A DNA stretch of 32,964 nt from Roseiarcus fermentans (GCF_003315135.1 NZ_QNRK01000055.1:1-32964); one strand, 5' to 3'; positions 8,388 through 16,918 are shown, numbered from the stretch's first letter. Notes: generated by a model not told the origin, from the sequence alone. Translations and numbers: made by a program.

Positions 8388-11300
8388 CTATCGCCAATCG
8401 CCGTACAAAACGTAGGCGGCCCAATGATAGGGAGCCGCCATTGAACGATCTCCGTTGATGAGGTCGAGCGCGGCGGAGCGCACGGCGTCCGCCCTGGCCA
8501 TCGCCGCAGGCGGCAAAACCCGCTGGTAATAGGCCGACATGAAGGCGGCGCTGGCGTCGTCACTGACCGGCCACAGCGCGGCGATGATGCTGCTTGCGCC
8601 CGCCAGATGCAACGCGGGGACCAGTCCGAGCGGCTCGTCGCCGCTGCGTATGTCACTGGCCGCGCTTTCGCAGGCGCCGAGACTGATCTGCTCCGCCGCG
8701 ATCCCGCCCAAACCGATGATGTCGCGCGCGCTGAGGCGATTGTCCGCGCCGGCGAATTCGAGCCAGGATTCGAGGGCGGCCCCGGGCGTGAAGATCGCGT
8801 GGCCCTGGAAATGGACGTTGCGCGCCCGCGACAAGGCGGCGAGGAAGGCTGCTTTCGTCGCCGCGTCGCGCAAGAGCGGCGTCACGCCGAACCGCGCCGC
8901 CAACATTTCCGCCAGGGACGAGGCGGCGCCCCGGTCGCCGCGCGGATCGCCGAACACCGCCAGCGGCTCCGGCGCCGCGGGCTTCTCGCGCAAGGCGACG
9001 CAATGGCGCGTGACGCCGAGGCTATGCGTATAGACGACCGGATTCCGCGCGATCAGCGGTTTCCCCTCCAGCGTGAGGGCGTGCAAGGGCAGCGCATGCA
9101 GCGCGCTGGTGGGACAGAGGATGAGCAAGTCCTCAGGCGCCGTCAGCTCGGCCAACGGCGCGACCAATGCGTCGATGTCGTGCAGAAACGAGGGACTGTC
9201 GCGCAACGTCTCGCGGAAGTCACGCACGCCCATGTGATTTGCGATGAACGCCATGACCGCGCTCACGGAAATTGCCACAGGCGCAATCCGGGCCGTGGCT
9301 CCGGGCCGGGCGACCGCGACATGAAATCGATCGCCGATCCTGATCCAGTCGACACAGGCGCCGGCGCGGACGCCGCCTTCGCCATTGTCGAACAGCGCGG
9401 CCAGATCATCCGGCGCAAGCGGCGCGCCCTTCATGAGGGCGAGGTAACGCGCAAAGCGCGGATCGCTCCGCATCCTGGCGTCGATCGCCGCAAGCTGCGC
9501 CCTGAGCCCCGGCCGTTCGGCCGGCGCCGCTTCCCGCAGGCGCAGGCCGAGATCATGCGCGGCGGAAAGCAGGCCGGAGGCTCGCGCATCGCCGTCGATT
9601 TCCGTCAACAGGCTGCGCGGAGCCGTGACCGACAGGCCGAGCAAATCGGCGAGGGCGCGCGATTTTCCGTCCTGCGCCCAGTTCCAAAGGTCGATCTCGC
9701 GGCCCGGCTGCGAAACGAGAATTTCGAGCGCCAGTTCGACGATCCTGCCGCTGCGATCGGCGAAGGTCAGCTTGCCGGTCTGAACGTCCGTCGTGGCTCC
9801 GGAGGCGAATTCGCGCCGCGCGGCGTCGAGATCCCGAAAGCCGTCGCGCAGATGACGCAGCGCCTGTTCCCGCATTGTCCCGGCGAGCTCGGCCGGCGCG
9901 TCGCGCCGCGAGTTCTCGTAAAGGCGGGCGAGCATGAAACGCGCGTTCGCCGCCTCCTCGCGCATGGCGGCCGCGCAATAATAGGCGAGCGCCGCATTCA
10001 GATTTGTTTCGCTTTCGCCGAAATGCTCGAGAAAGCCGGCCCGATCGCCGCGTCGCTGCGCGTCGAAAGCCGTGTTGAGCCGGATGACGCCGATCATGTA
10101 GCGCGAGTTGGCGGCCTCCATCGCATAGCCGCCCGAGTCGTAATGGGCCGCCGCTATTCGAAGGCTCGCCTCCGGCTCATCCGCGACGGCTTGCGCGCTT
10201 CGCACGGAGCCGCGCAACTGCGCGAGACCGCCGAGCTCCTTGGCCGCCTGACGCTCCGGCAGTTTCCTGGCGAGGTCTTCGCCTTCCTTCAGCATGTCCC
10301 CGGCTTCGGTCAGAAGCCGCGCCGGATTCTCGCCCGGCGGCGCGAACAGGAAGGTCTGCCATCGGCACTGCACCGAGAGCCTGAGACTTTGCAAAGCGGC
10401 CGGAACATCGCCCCGCGCGCGGTCCTTCTCCAGCCAGTGGTCGGTGAGACGCCGCGCTTCCGCAAAGTCCGCCTCGGTGCGAGATCCCATCAGTTGATTG
10501 GCGAGCGCGGTCGCCGTGATCGAGCCGAGATCGTCGGCGCCCAATTCGTCGTACGCTTCTTCCGCCTCTCGCAGGCGCCCCAAAGCCTTCTCGGTGTCGC
10601 CGGCGAAGGCGTAGGCGCTGGCGAGAACCTGTCTGACCTGAGCCTGAACAACCCGCGGCGCGGGCCGGCCGAGCGCAGCGAGACAGACATCGATCGCGTC
10701 GGTCAGTTTTCGCCCCCGCATCAGAATATCGGCAAAGGCTATCTCTGAGGAGGTTCTGGAAAGCCACAGACCAGTCGTCGCGGCAATTTCCATAATCCGC
10801 AGGCGAAGCTGCTCCGCTTTTTCGATCTGGCCCTGCTCGTGCGCAAAGCCGGAAACGTCGATCAAGATCGAGAGCGCATCCCTCGGACGATCGGCGGCAA
10901 GGTACTTTTCGAACAGCGTCTCGAACGCCGAGAATTGCGCCTGTCCGTCGCGCTGGGCGCGCAGGATTTCGACCCGTTCGACGTCGAGCGCGCCGCCTTC
11001 ATCGTCCGCGCGGGCGAATGCCTGCCTCGCCGCGTCGAGCCGCCCCGCGACCGTGTCGACGTCACCGCCGCTCTGGACCAGGATTGTCGCGGCGGCGACC
11101 TCGGCCTGAGCGGCGCGATCCGGTCGGCCGAGGGCGCTGGCGCGTTTCGCGACGTCCGCGAGCAAGCCTATGCGCGCCTGCGCCGGTTCGCGTGGCCAAT
11201 CCGCATGATTGTGGCGAGCAACCAGCGCCTCGTACGCGCGACCGGCGCGTTCGAGTGTGTCCGCCGCCTCCCACAGCAGGCCACGCGCAACGGCCGCCCG

Positions 11301-11708
11301 CCGCACATCGATCTCGTAATAAACGAACGCCATCTGGACGATGCGGGCGGCCACACTCGTCGCCTCGGCGAAATCAGCCCCGTTGTCGCGTCCAGCCGTC
11401 GCTTCGGCGAGAAAGCTTTGCGCATGCCGCAAGGCCTCGGCAATATCGACGTGACGCAGCACGCCGATTGCGGTCCGCTCCAGCGCGAGCAACGCGGCGA
11501 GGTCCGCGTCGACTCCGTCGAGGGCGGCTTGGTCGAGCAGCGCCAGCGCATCGCTGACGTAGCCCTGGCGCACGCGAAAGCGAGCGCACTTCAGCGCGAC
11601 AGACGGGCGCCGGCGCGCGTCCTGCCCCAAGTTCGCGATGAACCGCGCCCCCGCCGCATAACCGCCGCGGCTCAGGAATTCTTCCAAAGGCGCCAGCGTG
11701 TCGCCCAT
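8388..11708 (-). CDS. TPR-CHAT caspase-like protease
   Basis: A protein of about 1106 residues. The N-terminal two thirds are alpha-helical repeats of TPR type (for example SVALKCARFRVRQGYVSDAL and VLASAYAFAGDTEKALGRLR). The C-terminal CHAT domain (peptidase clan CD) carries the catalytic pair: H970 in VHFQGHAIF and C1013 in SLGACESA, 43 residues apart, followed by the family signature AGASSIIAALWPVSD. TPR-CHAT proteases cleave partner proteins on sensing a trigger; examples are Craspase and gasdermin-linked proteases. The open frame begins at 11870, but its first 54 codons are poorer in G/C at third positions and include TTA and ATA. The ATG at 11708 with GAGGG upstream is therefore preferred. 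It lies downstream of the VOC gene on the same strand. Confidence 0.85.
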   Translation of the reverse strand: MGDTLAPLEEFLSRGGYAAGARFIANLGQDARRRPSVALKCARFRVRQGYVSDALALLDQAALDGVDADLAALLALERTAIGVLRHVDIAEALRHAQSFLAEATAGRDNGADFAEATSVAARIVQMAFVYYEIDVRRAAVARGLLWEAADTLERAGRAYEALVARHNHADWPREPAQARIGLLADVAKRASALGRPDRAAQAEVAAATILVQSGGDVDTVAGRLDAARQAFARADDEGGALDVERVEILRAQRDGQAQFSAFETLFEKYLAADRPRDALSILIDVSGFAHEQGQIEKAEQLRLRIMEIAATTGLWLSRTSSEIAFADILMRGRKLTDAIDVCLAALGRPAPRVVQAQVRQVLASAYAFAGDTEKALGRLREAEEAYDELGADDLGSITATALANQLMGSRTEADFAEARRLTDHWLEKDRARGDVPAALQSLRLSVQCRWQTFLFAPPGENPARLLTEAGDMLKEGEDLARKLPERQAAKELGGLAQLRGSVRSAQAVADEPEASLRIAAAHYDSGGYAMEAANSRYMIGVIRLNTAFDAQRRGDRAGFLEHFGESETNLNAALAYYCAAAMREEAANARFMLARLYENSRRDAPAELAGTMREQALRHLRDGFRDLDAARREFASGATTDVQTGKLTFADRSGRIVELALEILVSQPGREIDLWNWAQDGKSRALADLLGLSVTAPRSLLTEIDGDARASGLLSAAHDLGLRLREAAPAERPGLRAQLAAIDARMRSDPRFARYLALMKGAPLAPDDLAALFDNGEGGVRAGACVDWIRIGDRFHVAVARPGATARIAPVAISVSAVMAFIANHMGVRDFRETLRDSPSFLHDIDALVAPLAELTAPEDLLILCPTSALHALPLHALTLEGKPLIARNPVVYTHSLGVTRHCVALREKPAAPEPLAVFGDPRGDRGAASSLAEMLAARFGVTPLLRDAATKAAFLAALSRARNVHFQGHAIFTPGAALESWLEFAGADNRLSARDIIGLGGIAAEQISLGACESAASDIRSGDEPLGLVPALHLAGASSIIAALWPVSDDASAAFMSAYYQRVLPPAAMARADAVRSAALDLINGDRSMAAPYHWAAYVLYGDWR

Positions 11709-11931
11709 GTCGCCCTCGAGAATCGCGTAATCAGCGCCGCCTCGAATGTTCGGCCGGAGTTCCAGCGCGACCGTTTCAGTTTGCCGCAGCGATATCGATA
11801 AATCAGCCCAGACACCGACGCCAGTCAACGCCGATGCGGTGACGAGTCCGAATCGATGCGACGGCCGCATGCTCCTCGCGGCGCGCCGCGCCGCTCGCGC
11901 TCGCGCCGCCGGGAGCGTTCAGGGGCGTGCT

Positions 11932-12345
11932 TCACGGTCCCGCGCCGGCGTCGGCGATTTCGTCGTAGCCGCGGCCGAGGAACTGGATCAGGCAAAAACC
12001 GTGGCCGAACGGATCGGCCATCGCCGCGATCTTGCCCCACGCGTTGACGCGGATGTCCGCTTCGGCCCGCGCGCCGGCGGCGACCGCGCGCGCCGCCGCG
12101 GCGTCGATGTCGTCGACCACGACGTCGAAATGCACCGGCGTCCAGTGGCGGTCGTAGCGTCTGGGCGCGTCGGCGGCGCCGATCGAGCCGGCCGGATTCT
12201 GCAACAGGTACAGCCGGACCGGCAGACCGCCGAGTTCGACGACGTCCGCCCCGAGGCGGCGCGTCACCGTGAGGCCGAGCGCCCCGGCGTAAAAGGCGAC
12301 GCCCCGGTCGAGAGACGGGACGTCGATGTTGATGAGCAGATCCAC
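11932..12345 (-). CDS. VOC superfamily (glyoxalase/bleomycin resistance-like) protein
   Basis: A 137-residue single vicinal-oxygen-chelate unit. INIDVPSLDRGVAFYAGALG opens the first beta-alpha-beta-beta-beta module, and VHFDVVVDDIDAAAARAVAAGA and ADPFGHGFCLIQF close the second. Such proteins are metal-dependent lyases, dioxygenases or antibiotic-binding proteins; the substrate cannot be deduced. The start is taken as a GTG at 12345, immediately before the first strand; the ribosome binding site is weak. It lies 31 bases after the LysM gene and upstream of the CHAT gene, all on the minus strand. Confidence 0.8.
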   Translation of the reverse strand: MDLLINIDVPSLDRGVAFYAGALGLTVTRRLGADVVELGGLPVRLYLLQNPAGSIGAADAPRRYDRHWTPVHFDVVVDDIDAAAARAVAAGARAEADIRVNAWGKIAAMADPFGHGFCLIQFLGRGYDEIADAGAGP

Positions 12346-12376
12346 GTCCGCCAGCGGCCGGGCCGCTTCGACGTCG

Positions 12377-12823
12377 TCAGGGCAGCGCCGGGACGCGCAG
12401 CACCTGGCCCGGATAGATCAGGTCCGGATTCTTCAGCATCGGCTTGTTGGCCTCGAAGATCACATTGAACTTGTCGCCGTGGCCCTTGCCGTACTCCCGC
12501 TCGGCAATCGCCCACAGCGTGTCGCCGGCGACGACGGTGTAGAACCTGGACTCGACCGCGGCCGCGGCCGGCTTGATGTCGTTCTGCACCGTGCCGACGC
12601 CCTTGGTGTTGCCGAGCGCGATGGCGATCTTTTCAGCCTCTTCCTGCGTCTTGGCGGCGCCGGACACCTTCACTTTGTCGCCGTCGACCTCGATCTTGAT
12701 GTCGGACGAGTCGAGGCCGTGCTTTTCGAGTTCCTTCTTGAGCTCCTCGGCCGGCGCGGCCTTGGCTTCGCTGCCGCCGAACAAAGACGCTCCGGCGTTC
12801 TTGATGAAACTGATGAGACCCAT
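12377..12823 (-). CDS. lysM: BON-LysM protein (YgaU/Kbp-like)
   Basis: A 148-residue protein with the architecture of E. coli Kbp/YgaU: a short N-terminal region, a BON domain (about 25-84, with IKIEVDGDKVKVSGAA) and a LysM domain (about 94-145, YTVVAGDTLWAIAEREYG ending in YPGQVLRVP). The E. coli protein (149 residues) binds potassium and lacks a signal peptide, as does this one. A strong AGGAGGAGC precedes the ATG. It is divergent from cbpA, with 166 bases between them. The equal length and domain order make the family assignment firm; potassium binding is transferred from E. coli and not shown here. Confidence 0.88.
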   Translation of the reverse strand: MGLISFIKNAGASLFGGSEAKAAPAEELKKELEKHGLDSSDIKIEVDGDKVKVSGAAKTQEEAEKIAIALGNTKGVGTVQNDIKPAAAAVESRFYTVVAGDTLWAIAEREYGKGHGDKFNVIFEANKPMLKNPDLIYPGQVLRVPALP

Positions 12824-12875
12824 GGCTTGCTCCTCCTCTCAGCCGGCGTCTGGCCGGGCTCTTGCAGTCAGCAAA

Positions 12876-12889
12876 GGGGGGGCCCCCCC
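12876..12889. other. Seven-G/seven-C palindrome
   Basis: GGGGGGG at 12876-12882 is followed directly by CCCCCCC at 12883-12889, a perfect 14-bp palindrome in the divergent lysM/cbpA intergenic region. It may be structural or regulatory, and it is a place where sequencing errors are likely. Confidence 0.6.
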
Positions 12890-12989
12890 AGGCGAGCGCA
12901 CTATCTTCGAACAACGGCCGTCACACAAGTGTGGAGCCGGCGCCCGGAAACCTGCTAAGGCTCGCCATCCCGCTCAACCGGACGCCGCC

Positions 12990-13904
12990 ATGAAAGACCC
13001 CTACGAAATCCTCGGCGTGGCGAAGACCGCGACCCCCGAGGAGATCCGCAAGGCCTACCGCCAGCTCGCCAAGAAACTGCATCCGGACCTGAATCCGGGC
13101 GACAAGCGCGCCGAGGAGCGGTTCAAGGAGGTCGCCTCCGCCAACGACCTCCTGTCCGATCCCGACAAGCGCCGCCGCTTCGACGCCGGCGAGATCGACG
13201 CCGCCGGGGCAGAGAAGGCGCCGCCGCAGGGGCGCTATTATCGCGAATACGCGAGCGGCGCCGGCCATCATCCGTACGAGAGCGCGGAGGGCTACGCCGA
13301 CTTCGCCGAGGGCGACGACCTGTTCGCCGACCTGCTGCGCCGCTCGCGCGAGCAGCAGCGCGAGCAGATGCGGCGCGCGCCCGGCGCCGACCTGCGCTAC
13401 GAGCTGCATGTCCCGTTCCTCGACGCCGTCAACGGCGGGGTGAAGACGATCACCCTGCCCCAGGGCGGCACGCTGGACGTCACCATCCCCGCCGGCGTCG
13501 AGGACGGCCAGACGATGCGGCTCAAGGGCAAGGGCGCCCCCGCCCCGGCCGAGGGTCCGCCCGGCGACGCGCTGGTCCAGATCGTGGTCGAGCCGCACCG
13601 CTACTTCGTCCGGGAGGGCGACGACATCCTCGTCGAACTGCCGATCACCGTGAAGGAGGCGGCGCTGGGCGGCGAAGTGCGCGCGCCGACGACGACGGGC
13701 GGGGTCATGCTCAAGATCCCGCGCGGCTCGAACACCGGCGACACCCTGCGCCTCCGGGGCAAGGGGGTGAGAACGCGAAGAGGCGCCGGCGACGAGCTCG
13801 TCCGGCTCAAGGTCGTCATGCCGAAGGAGCCCGACGCCGAACTCGACAGCTTCCTCGCCGGCTGGACGCCGAAGGCCGGCTACGATCCCCGCAAGGAGAT
13901 GTGA
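12990..13904 (+). CDS. cbpA: DnaJ-family co-chaperone (CbpA-type)
   Basis: A 304-residue J-domain protein. The J domain is at residues 1-70 with DPYEILGV and the HPD motif H31-P32-D33. A linker rich in charged and aromatic residues follows. The C-terminal substrate-binding domains carry LRYELHVPFLDAVNGG, VTIPAGVEDGQTMRLKGKG and PRGSNTGDTLRLRGKG. The cysteine zinc-finger region of DnaJ is missing, as in CbpA. It stimulates DnaK ATPase and delivers substrates. The ATG at 12990 begins the J domain. The stop overlaps a possible GTG start of the next gene, a CbpM-type modulator, which supports the assignment. Confidence 0.9.
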   Translation: MKDPYEILGVAKTATPEEIRKAYRQLAKKLHPDLNPGDKRAEERFKEVASANDLLSDPDKRRRFDAGEIDAAGAEKAPPQGRYYREYASGAGHHPYESAEGYADFAEGDDLFADLLRRSREQQREQMRRAPGADLRYELHVPFLDAVNGGVKTITLPQGGTLDVTIPAGVEDGQTMRLKGKGAPAPAEGPPGDALVQIVVEPHRYFVREGDDILVELPITVKEAALGGEVRAPTTTGGVMLKIPRGSNTGDTLRLRGKGVRTRRGAGDELVRLKVVMPKEPDAELDSFLAGWTPKAGYDPRKEM

Positions 13905-13909
13905 CGCCC

Positions 13910-14200
13910 ATGATCACCGAGCGCGAGTTTCTCGAACGCACGCATCTCGATCGCGGCACGCTGGAGATCTGGATCCGCGAATCCTGGATCTGCCCCGCCA
14001 GCACGGCGCCCGAGCGGGCCTTCACCGAGATGGACCTCGCCCGCGCCAACATGATTCACGACCTGAAGCACAACATGGGGGTCAACGACGAGGGCCTCGA
14101 CGTCATCCTGCACCTGATCGACCAGATGCACGGGCTGCGCCGGGCGCTGGCCGAGGCGCTGGGGTCGCTCAGGACGGGCGGGGGCGGGTCAAAGGCGTAG
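13910..14200 (+). CDS. cbpM: CbpM-type chaperone modulator (MerR-like HTH)
   Basis: A protein of 96 residues (99 if the GTG at 13901, overlapping the cbpA stop, is used). It begins MITEREFLERTHLDRGTLEIWI and has WICPAS, FTEMDLARANMIHDLKHNMGVNDEGLDVILHLIDQMHGLR, the pattern of the CbpM/MerR_2 family. CbpM binds the J domain of CbpA and inhibits its activity. AAGGAG lies 11 bases before the ATG and only 2 before the GTG, so the ATG is preferred. Translational coupling with cbpA is expected. Confidence 0.85.
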   Translation: MITEREFLERTHLDRGTLEIWIRESWICPASTAPERAFTEMDLARANMIHDLKHNMGVNDEGLDVILHLIDQMHGLRRALAEALGSLRTGGGGSKA

Positions 14201-14210
14201 TGTCGACCTC

Positions 14211-14272
14211 ACAACGAAGGACATGAAGGATCACGAAGACTTGGTGTTCCTTCGTGTCCTTCGTGGTGATCT
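14211..14272. repeat. Long imperfect inverted repeat (CACGAAGGACACGAAGG type)
   Basis: The left arm ACGAAGGACATGAAGGATCA and the right arm, which contains CCTTCGTGTCCTTCGTGG, are about 30 bases each with few mismatches. Together they can fold into a hairpin of about 60 nt immediately after cbpM. It may act as a transcript end or stabiliser; its internal CGAAGGACA units look like those of dispersed repeats found in many GC-rich genomes. Confidence 0.6.
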
Positions 14273-14345
14273 TTCGGATTGACGGCGAGAAACGAAGGGC
14301 GGACTGTCATCGGGAAAATTCGGCGGCCCGTTGAGGAGACAGGAC

Positions 14346-14648
14346 ATGGCCGAAGCCGACAACAGTCTGATGCTGACGATCCTGCGGGAAATCCGCGCCG
14401 ACACCAACCAGCATCGGACGATGCTCCTGCAGGTGATCGAAATCCTGCGGCGTCACGACCGCCGGTTCGATGAAATCGAGCGGCGGTTCGGCGACGTCGA
14501 GCACCGGATCTCGGATACGCGCGCTGACCTCGAACTGATGTTGAAGGCGGAACTGCTCGGCCGTCTGACTCATTTCGAGACGCGGATGGACGAGCGGATC
14601 GCTGAACTCGAGGATCGCCTTTCGGCCGTCGAGCGCCCGGGCGGCTAG
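14346..14648 (+). CDS. Small coiled-coil hypothetical protein
   Basis: A 100-residue, highly charged protein that is almost entirely predicted helix: LTILREIRADTNQHRTMLLQ, then LRRHDRRFDEIERRFGDVEH, and a C-terminal ERIAELEDRLSAVE. No membrane segment or signal peptide is visible. The ATG at 14346 follows GAGGAGACAGGAC; a TTG five codons upstream is less likely. Similar unnamed proteins are frequent in alphaproteobacteria, often near DNA-modifying or mobile genes. The function is unknown and there is no operon partner. Confidence 0.7.
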   Translation: MAEADNSLMLTILREIRADTNQHRTMLLQVIEILRRHDRRFDEIERRFGDVEHRISDTRADLELMLKAELLGRLTHFETRMDERIAELEDRLSAVERPGG

Positions 14649-14713
14649 CGATCCGTTCGCCCACGGCGGGCGTAAGAATCGCCGACGTCGGGCTTCAAGA
14701 AGGAGACGGCCCC

Positions 14714-15205
14714 TTGCGAACTGTGACTGCGCTGATCCTTCTCGCAGCGGCCGCCGTGGCCTGCCCCGCCGCAGCCGCCGAGCCCTTGCCGAAATCCGGC
14801 TCGGCGAAACTCGCGGCCTATGCGGTCTGCCGCGCGCTCGCCAAGGTCGACATGGGGCCGGCCGGCTCGGCCTCCTCGGCCGAGTGCAACGGCGTCGTCA
14901 AGACCCGCGACGGCTCGAAGACGCTCGACAACCTCGCGATCCGCTGCCTCGAGGAGTCGAAGGCGCGTCCCGAGGGCTACGCCTTCACCGGAACCTGCAT
15001 CGAGACCGACGGCGACGGCGACAAGCTGTTCATGACTTACGAGGGCCCCGAGAGCGGCGACGTCGCGCTGCTCGGCGGGACCGGCAAGTACAGGGACGTG
15101 TCCGGCAAGGGAACCTGGTCCGTCGCCGACGCGCCCGCCAACACCGCCGACCTGTTCGCCTTCACGCTGAGCTACGACGTCGGCTGGACGACGAAGGAGA
15201 AGTAG
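14714..15205 (+). CDS. Small exported protein of unknown function
   Basis: A 163-residue protein with a signal peptide (about 1-22, ending AAAA) and a mature beta-rich domain. It has four cysteines in the mature part that could form two disulfides (in YAVCRA, AECNG, RCLEE and GTCIE). The segment GGTGKYRDVSGKGTW resembles a turn found in allene-oxide-cyclase/dirigent-like barrels, but the match is short and the fold is only a guess. The TTG start at 14714 has GGAG upstream and directly begins the signal peptide; no ATG fits. The gene is followed 98 bases later by a VOC gene on the same strand. Confidence 0.65.
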   Translation: MRTVTALILLAAAAVACPAAAAEPLPKSGSAKLAAYAVCRALAKVDMGPAGSASSAECNGVVKTRDGSKTLDNLAIRCLEESKARPEGYAFTGTCIETDGDGDKLFMTYEGPESGDVALLGGTGKYRDVSGKGTWSVADAPANTADLFAFTLSYDVGWTTKEK

Positions 15206-15303
15206 GCCCGGGGCCCCGCTCGCCGCGCCAGGCGGCGCCTGGGACCGAAGCAAGGAGGCGGCGCGTTCGGATCAACCCCATCGAGGGAAACGGAGCACGG
15301 CCG

Positions 15304-15705
15304 ATGTCCACGACCCCGCGACCGCCGCAGATCATCCCCTATCTCTTCTACCGCGACGTGTCCGCGGCCCTCGTCTTTCTCACCCGCGCCTTCGGCTTCG
15401 AGGAGGACATGCGCCACGGCACGGCGAGCGGCGGCCTGCATGCCCAGGCGTCGTTGCAAGGGCAGGTCGTCATGATGGGCCAGGGAGGCGGGGGCTACAG
15501 CGTCAAGTCGCCTTTGGACGCCGGCGCGGCGACGATGGGCGTGTTCGTCTATATCGACGACGTCGACAGGCATTACCAAGTCGCCAAGGCGGCGGGAGCG
15601 GAGATCGTCGAGCCGCCCAAGGACGTCGAATACGGCCGGACCTACTGGGCCAACGACCCGGAAGGGCATCCCTGGTTCTTCACGACGCCGCCGAAGGCGG
15701 AGTGA
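15304..15705 (+). CDS. VOC superfamily (glyoxalase-like) protein
   Basis: A 133-residue vicinal-oxygen-chelate protein of the PhnB/glyoxalase-like type. IIPYLFYRDVSAALVFLTRAFG is followed by GLHAQASLQGQVVMMGQ, then a second module VFVYIDDVDRHYQVAKAAGAEIV and a terminal DPEGHPWFFTTPP. These are usually small ligand-binding or lyase proteins; the substrate is unknown. The ATG at 15304 has GGAG 10 bases upstream. Its last 26 bases overlap the end of the convergent DUF2235 gene. Confidence 0.82.
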   Translation: MSTTPRPPQIIPYLFYRDVSAALVFLTRAFGFEEDMRHGTASGGLHAQASLQGQVVMMGQGGGGYSVKSPLDAGAATMGVFVYIDDVDRHYQVAKAAGAEIVEPPKDVEYGRTYWANDPEGHPWFFTTPPKAE

Positions 15706-16918
15706 CGGCCGGCCAGAGCGCCTGCTCCTCCGCAGTGACGGCCGCCGTCTCAGCCGGCGCGATCGAGGCCGGCAGGTTCGGCGGCTGATACGGCGTCGCC
15801 GGCTTGCCGAGGTCGAGGCACGGCCGGCCGCGCTTCTTCAAGGTCAGCCAGCCGACGCGCTCGCCGACGTTGGCGACCTCGGGATTGCTGACGTTGGTAA
15901 AAGCCCTGTGTTCGACCGCGGCGGGCGCGAGGATCGCCCGGAAATGCGGCGCGAACTGGTCGATGATCCACCCCTTGCTGGAATCGACGACCTCCCCGTC
16001 GACGTTGGCGCTCCTGGTCATCGCCCGCACCGCGTCGGCGTCGAATTCGAGGCCCGTCAGCGCCTCGATCCGGGCGACCATCCAGATCAGCGCCGCGTCG
16101 GACAATCCGGTCTCGGCGTAGCCGCCGCCGACATTGGAATGCGCGCCGGGGAACCACGTCTGCTCGACATGAGCGGTCGGCGGCTTTCCCCTGGGGGCCG
16201 TCCAGAAGGTCGGGACGAACGGACGCCGGTGTTCGTCGACCGCCACCGCGTGCAGCCCGACCTCGACCGTCCTGCCGATCTCGGTGTCGTGGAAGCCGAG
16301 CGCGAACAAAGCCCAGTAGCGCGCGATCGCGGCGAGGCCGAAGCCGGCCGGCACGCCGTAGGAGCCGACGGTATCGAAGACGGCGATGCACTTGATCGCC
16401 CGATCGTCGTGAAAGGCGCCGCGCGCGGCCGCGCCCCGGTACGCGTCGATCGCCGCCTTGTCGCTCCGGCTCGCGGGCGCGGCCGCGTTGCGCACGGCGG
16501 GGCGCACGCGATAGTTCGCCCAGGCGGCGTCGAAAGTCTGCGGATCGGCGCGCTTCTGGATGCCGGAAGCGCCGATCAGGCCGCCCAGCGCCCGCGCCGC
16601 ATAGGCGCCGCGCGAGAAGCCGACGAGATAAAGCTCGTCGCCGGGCGCGAAATTTTCGACGACGGTCTCGTAGGCGTCCTGCACGATCGCCTTGAGACCG
16701 ATGCCGATCGCGCCGCCGAGGATTTTCTTGAAGAGGTCGGATTCCGCGCCGACCCCCTTGTGATAGAAGACCTGCTGCGCCGTTCCGTCGGACGCGACGG
16801 GCTTGATCAGCGCCGCCTTCACCATCGGGTTCGCCGGGTCGAGCTTGGCGATGTTGGTGGGAAGCGGCGAGTCCTCGTCGCACCACGTCCCGTCGATTAG
16901 AATGACGATCCGCTTCAT
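15680..16918 (-). CDS. DUF2235 family alpha/beta hydrolase
   Basis: A 412-residue protein of the DUF2235 family, which includes Tle1-type phospholipase effectors and fungal homologues. The N-terminus has LIDGTWCDEDS (D9), YHKGVGAES, and the nucleophile elbow VGFSRGAYAARA with S102. The acid is probably in VFDTVGSYG, and the base in PGAHSNVGGGYAETGLSD. No signal peptide is seen and no type VI secretion genes are near, so an effector role is not supported. The ATG at 16918 begins the family N-terminus; 18 further codons upstream are open but unlike the family. It overlaps the convergent VOC gene by 26 bases. Confidence 0.85.
   Translation of the reverse strand: MKRIVILIDGTWCDEDSPLPTNIAKLDPANPMVKAALIKPVASDGTAQQVFYHKGVGAESDLFKKILGGAIGIGLKAIVQDAYETVVENFAPGDELYLVGFSRGAYAARALGGLIGASGIQKRADPQTFDAAWANYRVRPAVRNAAAPASRSDKAAIDAYRGAAARGAFHDDRAIKCIAVFDTVGSYGVPAGFGLAAIARYWALFALGFHDTEIGRTVEVGLHAVAVDEHRRPFVPTFWTAPRGKPPTAHVEQTWFPGAHSNVGGGYAETGLSDAALIWMVARIEALTGLEFDADAVRAMTRSANVDGEVVDSSKGWIIDQFAPHFRAILAPAAVEHRAFTNVSNPEVANVGERVGWLTLKKRGRPCLDLGKPATPYQPPNLPASIAPAETAAVTAEEQALWPAVTPPSAAS

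Noticed and set aside
8607-10748. A 713-codon open frame on the plus strand
   Set aside because: It lies opposite the CHAT gene, its product is arginine-rich without family resemblance, and the minus-strand frame shows clear TPR and CHAT motifs.
15680-16918. DUF2235 protein as a type VI secretion effector
   Set aside because: No secretion-system or immunity genes are nearby and no targeting domain is visible, so the general hydrolase call is kept.
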